Of a stretch of DNA of 64,000 nt, positions 26,292 to 35,493 are shown in pieces. A program made the translations under genes and the position numbers. Position 1 is the stretch's first letter. Each line of letters begins with the position of its first letter. Origin of the DNA: Pseudomonas kielensis. Its GTDB lineage: Bacteria > Pseudomonadota > Gammaproteobacteria > Pseudomonadales > Pseudomonadaceae. Location of the stretch: contig NZ_JACMYG010000010.1 in assembly GCF_014236655.1 (NCBI RefSeq), positions 1-64,000 of the forward strand, given 5' to 3'. The notes under the pieces are model-generated. The model was not told where the DNA came from. It worked only from the letters and a program-made list of their open reading frames with translations, and ran no database searches.

Positions 26292-26537
26292 ATGGGAATT
26301 ATCGGAACCATCTTCATCGGATTGATCGTGGGCCTGCTGGCTCGTTTCCTGAAACCGGGTGATGACAGCATGGGATGGATCATGACCATCCTGCTCGGTA
26401 TCGCCGGCTCGCTGGCCGCGACCTACGGTGGCCAGGCACTGGGCATCTACCAGGCCGGCCAAGGCGCGGGCTTCCTCGGTGCCCTGGTGGGCGCGGTGGT
26501 GCTGCTGGTGGTCTACGGTCTGGTCAAAAAGAACTGA
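26292..26537 (+). CDS. GlsB/YeaQ/YmgE-family small membrane protein
   Basis: Inner-membrane protein of 81 residues with three hydrophobic segments (about 4-19, 27-48, 56-78). The family pattern GLIVGLLARFLKPGDD followed by GWIMTILLGIAGSLAAT is plain. Members are often stress-induced transglycosylase-associated proteins of unknown mechanism. It has a good SD (GAGGGAAGCGCC before ATG) and a strong stem-loop after it, so it is probably monocistronic. Confidence 0.9.
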   Translation: MGIIGTIFIGLIVGLLARFLKPGDDSMGWIMTILLGIAGSLAATYGGQALGIYQAGQGAGFLGALVGAVVLLVVYGLVKKN

Positions 26538-26549
26538 TTCAGACGATCA

Positions 26550-26580
26550 AGCCCGCTGCGCGGTTCACGCGCAGCGGGCT
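26550..26580. terminator. GC-rich stem-loop after the GlsB-like gene
   Basis: A perfect 13-bp stem (AGCCCGCTGCGCG, loop GTTCA, complement). There is no T-run, so it may act as an intrinsic terminator with a poor tract or as an RNA end protector. Confidence 0.55.
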
Positions 26581-26624
26581 AGAATGCCCGGCGACCTGTC
26601 TTCCCTTCTTTGCCGAGCACTTTC

Positions 26625-27161
26625 ATGCGCCGTCTTCTGCTGACTCTTGTATTGCTGGGCACTGGCCTGGCCCATGCTGGCGACCTGCCGGAAACCGACT
26701 GGCTCGAGCTGATGCCCAAGTCGGACCAGAAGGCGCTGGAAGCCATGCCGGAAATCGACCACAACTCTCCGGAAGCCAATGGCACCTTTACCGATAAGGG
26801 TGGCTTGAAGCAGAGCAAGGGCTTGCCGGCGGTGATGTACTCGACCAAGACCGTGGCGGCGATGAACCACAAGCAGGTGCGCATGGGCGGTTACCCGGTG
26901 CCGCTGGAAACCGATGGCAAGGGCCGCAGCACGCTGTTCTTCCTGGTGCCGTACCCGGGCGCCTGCATCCACGTGCCGCCACCGCCGCCCAATCAACTGG
27001 TGCTGGTGCGCTACCCCAAGGGCCTGAAGCTGGATGATATCTACACGCCCTTGTGGGTCAGCGGCACGTTGAAGATCGAGGCGGTCAACAACGACCTGGC
27101 CGATGCCGCCTACGCGCTGGATGCCGCGCAGGTGCGGGTGGTGCAAGAGTCCGACCTGTAG
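26625..27161 (+). CDS. Exported DUF3299-family protein
   Basis: Protein of 178 residues with a Sec signal peptide (MRRLLLTLVLLGTGLAHA). The mature part shows MGGYPVPLE near residue 90 and the family block LFFLVPYPGACIHVPPPPPN, typical of DUF3299 proteins. The start at 26625 begins the signal peptide; the longer TTG frame from 26610 adds five residues with no SD. The function is unknown, though members often sit near ABC-type lipoprotein or copper systems elsewhere. Here the neighbours give no clue. Confidence 0.82.
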   Translation: MRRLLLTLVLLGTGLAHAGDLPETDWLELMPKSDQKALEAMPEIDHNSPEANGTFTDKGGLKQSKGLPAVMYSTKTVAAMNHKQVRMGGYPVPLETDGKGRSTLFFLVPYPGACIHVPPPPPNQLVLVRYPKGLKLDDIYTPLWVSGTLKIEAVNNDLADAAYALDAAQVRVVQESDL

Positions 27162-27176
27162 GCGCGATCTTTTGAG

Positions 27177-28076
27177 CTAAACCGCGTGGCTCGCGATGCT
27201 CACGCCCAGGGTGTGGCTGCTACCCGGCGCCAGAGTGACCACGTCACCCATCACATTGGCCGTCTCGATGCACAGCATGCGCTGCCAGCCATCGTCGGCC
27301 ATGTCGCTGAACGCCGCCGCGCGGTTGATCCAGGGATTCCAGATCACCGCCGTGCGTGAACCCCGGGCGGTCAATTCGATACGTCGCTCCCAGGCCGGGT
27401 CGACAATGCTCAGTTTTTCCGGGGTATTGAGGTAAATCCGGTCGGTTTCCCCACTGAACCGCAGATCACCGCGTTGGGTGGCGGTGTTCCAGTTGTCCAG
27501 GGTTTCGATGTACTCCAGCCCGTCTACGCCTTCCACATGCACGTTGCGTACGTCGCTGACCGCGAAGTAGCTGTGCAGCGCCTGGCTGATGGTGACGCTG
27601 TCGGTGCCTCGGTTGTGGCTGGTCAGATCGATCTGCAGGTGCTCATCCAGGCGAATGCTCAGCTTCAGGTCGACCTGATGCGGCCAACCGGGCAGGCCGT
27701 TTTCCGGCACAGGCAGGGTAAACACCACGTTCAGGCTGTCGCCCTCGGTTTCGATGCCTTCCAGTGTCCAGTCCAGCGCCCGCACCAGGCCGTGGGCGGC
27801 AGCGGGTTGATCGCTGACACGCATGGCCTGCACGCTCGGTGGGTTGCGCTCGAGGTTGCCGAACCACGGCCAGCACACGGGCACCCCGGCGCGGATGCTC
27901 TTGCCGGTCTGGAACACCGCCTCGTCGTTGAGCCAGATCAGGGGCGGCTGCCCGGCCAGTTGATAGCTGAGGATATGCGCGCCTTGCTGGGCGACCAGCA
28001 ATTCGGCCTGGCCGTGGCGAATCCGCCAGCAGTTCAGTTGATCCAGTTTTACCGCTTCAACAGTGGGGGTGTTCAT
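27177..28076 (-). CDS. D-hexose-6-phosphate mutarotase (YeaD-like epimerase)
   Basis: Aldose-1-epimerase superfamily member of 299 residues, closest to YeaD / glucose-6-phosphate 1-epimerases. The marks are QQGAHILSYQ, GVPVCWPWFGNLE, AAHGLVRALDW with a catalytic-type histidine, and HSYFAVSDV. The glutamate base is likely in the C-terminal NVMGDVVTLAPG region or nearby. The start at 28076 has GAGAG at suitable spacing. It is convergent with the DUF3299 gene, and a thioesterase gene precedes it by 30 bp on the same strand, so the two may be one transcript. Confidence 0.87.
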   Translation of the reverse strand: MNTPTVEAVKLDQLNCWRIRHGQAELLVAQQGAHILSYQLAGQPPLIWLNDEAVFQTGKSIRAGVPVCWPWFGNLERNPPSVQAMRVSDQPAAAHGLVRALDWTLEGIETEGDSLNVVFTLPVPENGLPGWPHQVDLKLSIRLDEHLQIDLTSHNRGTDSVTISQALHSYFAVSDVRNVHVEGVDGLEYIETLDNWNTATQRGDLRFSGETDRIYLNTPEKLSIVDPAWERRIELTARGSRTAVIWNPWINRAAAFSDMADDGWQRMLCIETANVMGDVVTLAPGSSHTLGVSIASHAV

Positions 28077-28106
28077 GGGACAGCTCTCGATCGGCAACAG
28101 GGGGAT

Positions 28107-28511
28107 TCAACAGGCTCGTGGGGGGACCGAGCGGGTACGACCGCTGCCGTCGATGGCAACAAACACGAACGCCGCTTCCGTCACTTTGCGCCACTCGCTG
28201 GACAGCGGATCGTCGCTCCAGACCTCGACCAGCATCTTGATCGACGTACGACCGATTTCCTGGGCCTGGGTGTAGAACGAGAGCTGTGCGCCGACGGCGA
28301 CCGGTACCAGGAAAGCCATGCGATCGATGGCCACGGTGGCGACGCGCCCGCCGGCGATCTTGCTGGCCATTGCCGTGCCGGCCAAGTCCATCTGGGACAC
28401 CAGCCAGCCGCCGAAAATATCGCCAAAGCCGTTGGTCTCGCGAGGAAGCGCGGTGATTTGCAGGGCCAGGTCGCCTTGCGGGATCGGATCGTCTTGTTCG
28501 AGTTCTATCAT
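28107..28511 (-). CDS. Acyl-CoA thioesterase, YciA-like hotdog protein
   Basis: Single hotdog-fold domain of 134 residues. The family core NGFGDIFGGWLVSQMDLAG carries the catalytic aspartate-type position, and VATVAIDRMAFLVPVAVG and EVWSDD complete the fold. It probably hydrolyses acyl-CoA thioesters in the cytoplasm; chain-length preference is not readable. The gene is followed by a mutarotase gene with no clear functional link. Confidence 0.9.
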   Translation of the reverse strand: MIELEQDDPIPQGDLALQITALPRETNGFGDIFGGWLVSQMDLAGTAMASKIAGGRVATVAIDRMAFLVPVAVGAQLSFYTQAQEIGRTSIKMLVEVWSDDPLSSEWRKVTEAAFVFVAIDGSGRTRSVPPRAC

Positions 28512-28872
28512 GCCGGGGGTGCCTCTAACCCGTGACTCTCATTGGTACTTCAGGTGAATAGCCGTCTTCAGAAAAACGATTCAGCCCGAACATACTACGT
28601 TCGTCGCGTTTTCCATAAGGCGTGCTAAAGGGAAACTCTGCGAAATCGACTGGTCGCACCAGCAGCGTCTTCGCACAGCAACCCTTGCAGCGTGTTGCAG
28701 GCTGCGAGTATATCGAGCGGTAGACCGCGCGACGACCATCCGGTTCTCATTTTGGCTGTCAATTACGCGCATCCCTGTGCTTTTTCGAACAATTTGCTAT
28801 CGTGCCGAACCTGCCCAAGCCCCAGCCAGCGTTGTTGGGGTTGCAGATCCGACTATAAGAGAAGCCCTTGCC
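28512..28872. other. Divergent intergenic region, thioesterase / MFS carrier
   Basis: This 361-bp space must hold two divergent promoters. No convincing -35/-10 pair, operator, small gene or RNA was identified. An ORF reaching back to 28777 is an extension of the MFS frame without an SD. Confidence 0.5.
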
Positions 28873-30171
28873 ATGACCACAGCGCCATCGAGCATAGCGT
28901 CACCCGCGCAGCCTGCACGTCCCTTGACCCGCAACGACTACAAGACCCTGTCGCTTTCTGCCCTGGGCGGTGCGCTGGAGTTCTACGACTTCATCATCTT
29001 TGTGTTTTTCGCCACGGTGGTCGGCAAGCTGTTCTTCCCGGCGGACATGCCCGAGTGGCTACGCCTGATGCAGACCTTCGGGATCTTTGCCGCCGGTTAC
29101 CTGGCACGGCCACTGGGCGGTATTGTCATGGCCCACTTCGGTGACCTTTTGGGTCGCAAGAAGATGTTCACCCTGAGCATTTTCATGATGGCGGTGCCGA
29201 CGTTGATCATGGGCCTGCTGCCGACCTACGCGCAGATTGGCATGTGGGCACCGATCCTGCTGTTGCTGATGCGGGTGATCCAGGGCGCCGCCATTGGCGG
29301 GGAAGTGCCGGGGGCCTGGGTATTCGTTTCCGAGCACGTGCCGGCGCGACACATCGGCTATGCCTGCGGCACGCTGACGTCAGGCCTGACGGCTGGCATC
29401 CTCCTGGGCTCGCTGGTGGCCACGGCGATCAACAGCCTCTACACCCCCGAGCAGGTGGCTGATTACGCCTGGCGGATCCCGTTCCTGCTGGGTGGCGTGT
29501 TTGGCCTGTTCTCGGTCTACCTGCGCCGCTGGCTGCACGAAACCCCGGTGTTCGCCGAGTTGCAACTGCGCAAGGCCCTGGCCGAAGAAGTGCCGCTGCG
29601 TGCGGTCCTGCGCGACCATCGTGGGGCCATCGCCATCTCGATGCTGCTGACCTGGCTGCTGTCGGCCGGGATCATCGTGGTCATCCTGATGACCCCGACC
29701 GTGCTGCAAACCGTCTACCACTTCTCGGCCACCACCGCGTTGCAGGCCAACAGCCTGGCGATCGTGTTCCTGAGCCTGGGTTGCGTGGCGTCCGGTGCCC
29801 TGGCTGACCGCTTCGGTGCGGGCCGGGTGTTTGTGTTCGGCAGCGGCTTGCTGCTGCTCAGTTCGTGGACCTTCTATCACAGCCTGTTCAATCACCCGGA
29901 CTGGCTGTTCCCGATGTACTCCCTGACCGGCCTGCTGGTTGGCACCATCGGCGCCGTGCCCTACGTCATGGTCAAGGCTTTCCCGGCCGTGGTGCGCTTC
30001 AGCGGCCTGTCGTTCTCCTACAACCTGGCGTACGCCATCTTCGGCGGCCTGACGCCGATGGTCGTCACCTTGCTGCTCAAGGAGAGCCCGATGGGGCCGG
30101 CCTACTACGTGGCAATCATCTGCGGCGTGGGGATCGTCGTGGGTGGGTATCTGTGGAGGAAGGGGCGCTAA
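28873..30171 (+). CDS. MFS transporter of the metabolite:H+ symporter type
   Basis: Twelve-helix carrier of 432 residues. The early motif SLSALGGALEFYDFIIF is the MHS-type opening that follows TM1. The inter-helix motif HFGDLLGRKKMFTLS matches the MFS GxLaDrxGrkx signature, with a second copy at ALADRFGAGRVFVFG. Members move organic acids, proline or betaine with protons; the substrate here is not readable. The start at 28873 follows AGAGAAG. In P. aeruginosa a similar carrier also lies directly before pstS, as far as I recall, so the adjacency seems conserved. There is no Pho box before it. Confidence 0.88.
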   Translation: MTTAPSSIASPAQPARPLTRNDYKTLSLSALGGALEFYDFIIFVFFATVVGKLFFPADMPEWLRLMQTFGIFAAGYLARPLGGIVMAHFGDLLGRKKMFTLSIFMMAVPTLIMGLLPTYAQIGMWAPILLLLMRVIQGAAIGGEVPGAWVFVSEHVPARHIGYACGTLTSGLTAGILLGSLVATAINSLYTPEQVADYAWRIPFLLGGVFGLFSVYLRRWLHETPVFAELQLRKALAEEVPLRAVLRDHRGAIAISMLLTWLLSAGIIVVILMTPTVLQTVYHFSATTALQANSLAIVFLSLGCVASGALADRFGAGRVFVFGSGLLLLSSWTFYHSLFNHPDWLFPMYSLTGLLVGTIGAVPYVMVKAFPAVVRFSGLSFSYNLAYAIFGGLTPMVVTLLLKESPMGPAYYVAIICGVGIVVGGYLWRKGR

Positions 30172-30203
30172 GCCCGATTCCTTACATCGTTTGCACTGTC
30201 ATC

Positions 30204-30237
30204 ATCGCGAGCAGGCGGCGCTCCGCCTGCTCGCGAT
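30204..30237. terminator. REP-like hairpin after the MFS gene
   Basis: A perfect 15-bp inverted repeat (ATCGCGAGCAGGCGG, loop CGCT, complement) starts 32 bases past the MFS stop codon. It has the ATCGCGAGC motif of pseudomonad REPs and may end or protect the MFS message. Confidence 0.7.
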
Positions 30238-30276
30238 TGAGGGCACCACGACTCATCGCTAACAGCCCATGCTGGC

Positions 30277-30305
30277 CTTTCATCTAATTGTCATATTCAA
30301 GTCAT
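30277..30305 (+). promoter_or_regulatory. PhoB box upstream of pstS (three heptamers)
   Basis: CTTTCAT (30277), TTGTCAT (30288) and AAGTCAT (30299) repeat at exact 11-bp intervals, matching the CTGTCAT-N4-CTGTCAT PhoB box pattern with a third half-site. It lies 66 bp before the pstS start, ideal for PhoB activation under phosphate limitation. Confidence 0.9.
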
Positions 30306-30371
30306 AGAGTGTTCACACGGCCTGCCGATACTTGGCCCCGACTTAACACACCCTATTACCAGGAGTAAGGC

Positions 30372-31373
30372 ATGAAACTGAAGCGTTTGATGGCGGCAAT
30401 GACTTTTGTCGCTGCTGGCGTTGCGACTGCCAACGCAGTTGCCGCTGTTGACCCTGCTATCCCGAGCTACACCAAGACCACTGGTGTGTCGGGCAACCTG
30501 TCCAGCGTCGGCTCCGATACCCTGGCCAACCTCATGACCCTGTGGGCCGAGAACTACAAAAAAGAATACCCGAACGTCAATATCCAGATTCAGGCTGCCG
30601 GTTCCTCCACCGCGCCACCTGCGCTGACTGAAGGCACCGCTAACCTGGGCCCGATGAGCCGCAAGATGAAGGACAACGAGCTGCAGGCCTTCGAAACCAA
30701 GTACGGCTACAAGCCGACTGCCATCCCGGTTGCCGTGGATGCCCTGGCCGTGTTCGTGCACAAAGACAACCCGATCAAGCACCTGACCATGGAACAGGTC
30801 GATGCCGTGTTCTCCTCGACTCGTCTGTGCGGCGGCAAGGCCGATGTGAAAACCTGGGGTGACCTGGGTGTGACCGGCGACCTGGCCAACAAGCCGGTAC
30901 AGCTGTTCGGTCGTAACTCGGTATCCGGCACTTATGGCTACTTCAAGGAAGAAGCCCTGTGCAAAGGCGACTTCAAGCCTAACGTCAACGAACAACCGGG
31001 CTCGGCCTCGGTGGTGCAATCGATCAGCTCTTCGCTGAACGGCATCGGCTACTCGGGTATCGGTTACAAGACCGCTAGCGTGAAGACCGTGGCCCTGGCC
31101 AAGAAAGGCAGCACTGACTTCGTTGAAGACACCGAAGAAAACGCCCTGAACGGCAAGTACCCGCTGTCGCGTTTCCTCTACGTGTACGTCAACAAGGCCC
31201 CGAACAAGCCTCTGGCCCCGCTGGAAGCCGAGTTCGTGAAACTGATCCTGTCGAAACAGGGTCAGGAAGTGGTCGTCAAGGACGGTTACATCCCTCTGCC
31301 AGCCAAAGTAGCCGCCAAGGCACTGGCTGACCTGGGCCTGCACGAAGGCGGCGCTGAAGTCGCAAAGAAGTAA
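30372..31373 (+). CDS. pstS: Phosphate ABC transporter, periplasmic binding protein
   Basis: High-affinity phosphate-binding protein of 333 residues with a signal peptide ([22 protein letters not shown], about 1-25). Phosphate-binding features include [24 protein letters not shown], and the motif [12 protein letters not shown]. It delivers phosphate to PstC-PstA in the inner membrane. It has its own three-part Pho box upstream and a palindrome after the stop codon, followed by a separate Pho box for pstC, so it is probably made in excess of the other subunits. Confidence 0.95.
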   Translation: MKLKRLMAAMTFVAAGVATANAVAAVDPAIPSYTKTTGVSGNLSSVGSDTLANLMTLWAENYKKEYPNVNIQIQAAGSSTAPPALTEGTANLGPMSRKMKDNELQAFETKYGYKPTAIPVAVDALAVFVHKDNPIKHLTMEQVDAVFSSTRLCGGKADVKTWGDLGVTGDLANKPVQLFGRNSVSGTYGYFKEEALCKGDFKPNVNEQPGSASVVQSISSSLNGIGYSGIGYKTASVKTVALAKKGSTDFVEDTEENALNGKYPLSRFLYVYVNKAPNKPLAPLEAEFVKLILSKQGQEVVVKDGYIPLPAKVAAKALADLGLHEGGAEVAKK

Positions 31374-31378
31374 AACCC

Positions 31379-31402
31379 TGATCCGGGGCTAGCCCCGGAT
31401 CA
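31379..31402. terminator. Palindrome between pstS and pstC
   Basis: TGATCCGGGGCT and its exact complement abut, forming a 24-bp palindrome five bases after the pstS stop. A T-run occurs a few bases on (31411-31415). It probably ends or stabilises the pstS message ahead of the pstC promoter. Confidence 0.65.
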
Positions 31403-31462
31403 CCCAACATTTTTCGGTCCACTGCCCGTTTCCACGGGCGGCGGATTTGTTGCGTCACTGCA

Positions 31463-31480
31463 TTGTCATCTTTCTGTCAT
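31463..31480 (+). promoter_or_regulatory. PhoB box upstream of pstC
   Basis: TTGTCAT (31463) and CTGTCAT (31474) form a two-repeat PhoB site in an 11-bp register. The pstC start is 23 bp further on, so the transcript leader must be very short, or translation begins slightly downstream of the annotated ATG. Confidence 0.88.
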
Positions 31481-31502
31481 ACAGGATCGCTAGGGTGTGC
31501 GC

Positions 31503-33788
31503 ATGAATGATCTGGCCAATTCCCCAATGACTACGACTTCCCCTCCCAAGCGCATTGATTTCAATACGCCTGAGCTGCAACGCAAGCGGCGCATCCGTGC
31601 GCTCAAGGATCGCCTGACCCGCTGGTACGTACTGATCGGCGGCCTTGCCGTGCTCGGCGCGATTACCCTGATTTTCTTCTTCCTGGCCTATGTCGTCGCC
31701 CCGCTGTTCCAGGGTGCCGAACTGACCGCCAAAGACTCGATCACGCCTGCCTGGATGCAAGACGCCGGCAAGCCGCTGATGATTTCCCTTGAAGAGCAGA
31801 ACCAGGTCGCCATGCGGGTTTCCGACAAGGGCCAGGCGCTGTTCTTTGACCTCGACAGTGGTGCCGAACTGCGCCGTGTCGACTTGCCGATCCCGGCCGG
31901 TACCAGCGTTGCTTCGATCGGTGAAGACCAGCCCGGCAGCCCGCTGGTGATCGTCGGCCTGTCCAACGGCCAGGCCCTGGTGTTCCGTCACACTTACAAG
32001 GTCAGCTACCCGGATGGCAAGAAGACCATCTCGCCGGCCATCGAGTACCCCTACGGTGAGGCGCCGATTGCGCTGAACGAGCAGGGCACCGCGCTGGAGC
32101 ACGTCAGCCTCAATGCGACCGACTCGACCCTGATGGTCGCCGGTTCCAGCGGTGCGCAGTTGCACGTCCTGGCGCTGAGCAAAGAAGAAAACATGATGAC
32201 CGGTGAAATCACCAGTGATCAGCAGCGCATCGACTTGCCGCAAATGACCGAGCCGGTGAAAAACATCTTCATCGACCCGCGCCAACAGTGGCTGTACGTG
32301 CTCAACGGCCGTGCCCAGGCCGACGTGTTCAGCCTGCGGGAAAAAAGCCTCAACGGTCGCTACAAGCTGCTCGAAGATGGCGAAAGCCAAGTCACCGCCA
32401 GCACCCAGCTGGTGGGTGGTATCTCGCTGATCATCGGTGACTCCAAGGGTGGCCTGGCCCAATGGTTCATGGCCCGCGATCCAGATGGCGAGCAACGCCT
32501 GAAGCAGATCCGGACCTTCCAGATGGGCACTTCGCCTATCGTTGAGATCACTGCCGAAGAGCGTCGCAAAGGCTTTGTTGCCCTGGACGCTTCCGGCAAG
32601 CTCGGCGTGTTCCACAGCACCGCCCACCGCACCCTGCTGGTGGACCAGGTGGTCGATGGCCAGGGCATCTTCGGCCTGTCGCCTCGTGCCAACCGGGTGA
32701 TCGTGGAGCAGGGCGGCAAGCTGCAACCCTTGCTGCTCGACAACCCGCACCCGGAAGTTTCCTGGAGCGCACTGTGGAGCAAGGTCTGGTACGAAAACTA
32801 CGACGAGCCTAAGTACGTCTGGCAATCGACTGCGGCCAACACCGACTTCGAGCCCAAGCTGAGCTTGTCGCCGCTGACCTTCGGTACCTTGAAAGCGGCG
32901 TTCTACGCCATGCTGCTGGCCGCACCGCTGGCCGTGGCCGCAGCGATCTACACCGCCTACTTCATGGCCCCAGGCATGCGCCGCAAGGTCAAGCCGGTGA
33001 TCGAGCTGATGGAAGCGATGCCGACGGTGATCCTCGGCTTCTTCGCCGGCCTGTTCCTGGCCCCGTATGTGGAAGGGCACTTGCCGGGCATCTTCAGCCT
33101 GTTGATGCTGCTGCCGATCGGGATTCTGCTGGCCGGCTTCATCTTCAGCCGCCTGCCGGAGTCGATCCGCCTGAAAGTGCCGGATGGCTGGGAAAGCGCG
33201 ATCCTGATCCCGGTGATCATCTTCGTCGGCTGGCTCTCGCTGTACATGAGCCCGTACCTGGAGACGTGGTTCTTCGGCGGCGACATGCGGATGTGGATTT
33301 CCCACGACCTGGGCATCACCTACGACCAGCGCAACGCCCTGGTAGTCGGCCTGGCCATGGGTTTCGCGGTGATCCCGAACATCTACTCGATCGCTGAAGA
33401 CGCCGTGTTCAGTGTGCCGCGCGGCCTGACCCTGGGCTCGCTGGCCCTGGGTGCCACACCTTGGCAGACCATGACGCGGGTGGTGATCCTCACCGCCAGC
33501 CCGGGCATTTTCTCGGCCTTGATGATCGGCATGGGGCGCGCAGTCGGCGAAACCATGATCGTACTGATGGCCACCGGCAACACCCCGGTGATGGAGATGA
33601 ACCTGTTCGAAGGCCTGCGGACCCTGGCGGCCAACGTCGCGGTGGAAATGCCGGAGTCGGAAGTCGGCGGCAGCCACTACCGCGTGCTGTTCCTCTCGGC
33701 CTTGGTGCTGCTGCTGTTCACCTTCGTCATGAATACCCTCGCGGAACTGATTCGTCAGCGTCTGCGCAAGAAATACTCGTCGCTTTAA
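31503..33788 (+). CDS. pstC: Phosphate ABC transporter permease with large periplasmic insertion
   Basis: Inner-membrane permease of 761 residues, against about 320 in E. coli. TM1 is near 41-66. A periplasmic part of about 390 residues follows, with repeated strand-turn units such as PLVIVGLSNGQALVF, TLMVAGSSGAQLHVL and WLYVLNGRAQADVF that resemble a WD40-like beta-propeller. From about 459 the normal PstC domain appears (TFGTLKAAFYAMLLAA, then AMPTVILGFFAGLFLAP), with the EAA-like loop SLALGATPWQTM near 645. Extended PstC is usual in pseudomonads; the propeller reading is mine. The ATG at 31503 follows AGGG at 8 bp. Behind its own Pho box, it leads pstA, 15 bp on. Confidence 0.93.
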   Translation: MNDLANSPMTTTSPPKRIDFNTPELQRKRRIRALKDRLTRWYVLIGGLAVLGAITLIFFFLAYVVAPLFQGAELTAKDSITPAWMQDAGKPLMISLEEQNQVAMRVSDKGQALFFDLDSGAELRRVDLPIPAGTSVASIGEDQPGSPLVIVGLSNGQALVFRHTYKVSYPDGKKTISPAIEYPYGEAPIALNEQGTALEHVSLNATDSTLMVAGSSGAQLHVLALSKEENMMTGEITSDQQRIDLPQMTEPVKNIFIDPRQQWLYVLNGRAQADVFSLREKSLNGRYKLLEDGESQVTASTQLVGGISLIIGDSKGGLAQWFMARDPDGEQRLKQIRTFQMGTSPIVEITAEERRKGFVALDASGKLGVFHSTAHRTLLVDQVVDGQGIFGLSPRANRVIVEQGGKLQPLLLDNPHPEVSWSALWSKVWYENYDEPKYVWQSTAANTDFEPKLSLSPLTFGTLKAAFYAMLLAAPLAVAAAIYTAYFMAPGMRRKVKPVIELMEAMPTVILGFFAGLFLAPYVEGHLPGIFSLLMLLPIGILLAGFIFSRLPESIRLKVPDGWESAILIPVIIFVGWLSLYMSPYLETWFFGGDMRMWISHDLGITYDQRNALVVGLAMGFAVIPNIYSIAEDAVFSVPRGLTLGSLALGATPWQTMTRVVILTASPGIFSALMIGMGRAVGETMIVLMATGNTPVMEMNLFEGLRTLAANVAVEMPESEVGGSHYRVLFLSALVLLLFTFVMNTLAELIRQRLRKKYSSL

Positions 33789-33803
33789 GAAAGGTAGAAG
33801 TCT

Positions 33804-35474
33804 GTGAAACAGAACTCCCTGAAAGGATGGTTCAAGAGCGGCGCCCCCGGCGTCTGGATCAGCGGTGGCGCGGTGGCCATCGCCGTCATCATGACCATTG
33901 GTTTGCTGGCGGTGATTGCCGTGCGCGGTCTGGGCCACTTCTGGCCCGCCGACCTGGTGCATGCCCAGTACGAGGTGCCGGGCCAGGCCAGCCATGTGGT
34001 CATCGGCGAAGTGGTACAGAAAGAACAAGTGCCACGTGAGCGCCTGAAAAGCGCGGGCCTGCCGGTCCCGGAGCAGGGCCCGGAGTTCATGACCCGCGAG
34101 CTGATCAAGGTCGGCAACCGTGATCTCAATGGCACCGACTTCACCTGGATCGTCGGCGAGTGGCTGACCAACCAGACCACGCCGCCGGAATTGATGGCGA
34201 TCGAGCGTCGTGAGTGGGGCAACTTCTACGGCTACCTGGTCAACGTCAAGCAGGACGGCAAGGTCATCGCTGAAGGCGAGGCCGCCTGGCCTGAGCTGCA
34301 AGCGCGGATCGAGCGCGTCAGCAAACTGGCGGCCGAACTCAAGACCCTGGAAAAATCCGACATCGGGGCGATCAACGCCGGCCTTGAGCGTATTCGCCTG
34401 CACGGTCGCAAGCTGGAGCTGGACGGCAAGCTGGACGCCGCGGCCCAGGCCGACATGGAATCGGAACGCGCCGAGCTCAATGCCCGCTACCAGGACATTG
34501 AAAAGCGCCTGAGCGATCTGCATGCGCAGGTCAACCGCGACAGCCTGACCGCCCGCGATGGCAACGGCAAGGAAATCGAAATCGAACTGGGCAAGGTGGT
34601 TCACGCCTTCCAGCCGAACGCGATGAGCACCTTGACCAAGGTCGGTTTCTACTTCAGCAAGGTCTGGGAATTCCTCAGCGACGACCCACGTGAAGCCAAC
34701 ACCGAAGGCGGGATTTTCCCGGCGATCTTCGGCACCGTGATGATGACCTTGATCATGGCGATGATCGTCACCCCGTTTGGTGTGCTGGCGGCGGTTTACC
34801 TGCGTGAATATGCACGCCAGGGCACCATGACCCGGCTGATCCGCATCGCGGTGAACAACCTGGCGGGTGTACCGGCGATTGTTTACGGGGTGTTCGGCCT
34901 GGGCTTCTTCGTCTATGTGCTGGGTGGTTCGGTTGACCGCCTGTTCTTCCCGGAAGCCTTGCCGGCGCCGACCTTCGGCACCCCGGGCCTGCTCTGGGCC
35001 TCGCTGACCCTGGCGCTGCTGGCGGTGCCGGTGGTGATCGTGGCCACCGAAGAAGGCCTGGCGCGGATTCCTCGCACCGTGCGTGAGGGCTCGTTGGCCC
35101 TCGGTGCGACCAAGGCGGAAACCCTGTGGAAGATCGTGCTGCCGATGGCCAGTCCGGCGATGATGACCGGCATGATTCTCGCGGTGGCCCGTGCGGCCGG
35201 TGAGGTCGCACCGCTGATGCTGGTGGGCGTGGTGAAGCTGGCGCCGTCGTTGCCGCTGGACGGGAACTACCCGTACCTGCACCTGGACCAGAAGATCATG
35301 CACCTGGGCTTCCACATTTATGACGTCGGCTTCCAGAGCCCGAACGTCGAGGCCGCACGCCCACTGGTGTACGCCACGGCGCTGCTGCTGGTACTGGTGA
35401 TCGCCACACTCAACCTGTCGGCCGTGTGGATCCGTAACCACCTGCGCGAAAAATACAAAGCGCTGGATAGCTGA
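33804..35474 (+). CDS. pstA: Phosphate ABC transporter permease with coiled-coil insertion
   Basis: Inner-membrane permease of 556 residues, much longer than the 296 of E. coli PstA. TM1 is near 18-45. Then come about 250 extra residues, partly a heptad-like helix-rich stretch around 161-247 (ELKTLEKSDIGAINAGLERI and AELNARYQDIEKRLSDLH). The permease core follows from about 302 (GGIFPAIFGTVMMTLIMAM), with the EAA loop SLALGATKAETLWKIVLP near 430. The start is GTG preceded by AAGG. It is co-transcribed with pstC and separated from pstB by a 143-bp space with a REP pair. Confidence 0.93.
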   Translation: MKQNSLKGWFKSGAPGVWISGGAVAIAVIMTIGLLAVIAVRGLGHFWPADLVHAQYEVPGQASHVVIGEVVQKEQVPRERLKSAGLPVPEQGPEFMTRELIKVGNRDLNGTDFTWIVGEWLTNQTTPPELMAIERREWGNFYGYLVNVKQDGKVIAEGEAAWPELQARIERVSKLAAELKTLEKSDIGAINAGLERIRLHGRKLELDGKLDAAAQADMESERAELNARYQDIEKRLSDLHAQVNRDSLTARDGNGKEIEIELGKVVHAFQPNAMSTLTKVGFYFSKVWEFLSDDPREANTEGGIFPAIFGTVMMTLIMAMIVTPFGVLAAVYLREYARQGTMTRLIRIAVNNLAGVPAIVYGVFGLGFFVYVLGGSVDRLFFPEALPAPTFGTPGLLWASLTLALLAVPVVIVATEEGLARIPRTVREGSLALGATKAETLWKIVLPMASPAMMTGMILAVARAAGEVAPLMLVGVVKLAPSLPLDGNYPYLHLDQKIMHLGFHIYDVGFQSPNVEAARPLVYATALLLVLVIATLNLSAVWIRNHLREKYKALDS

Positions 35475-35493
35475 TTTGCAGCACTGATTTCTA

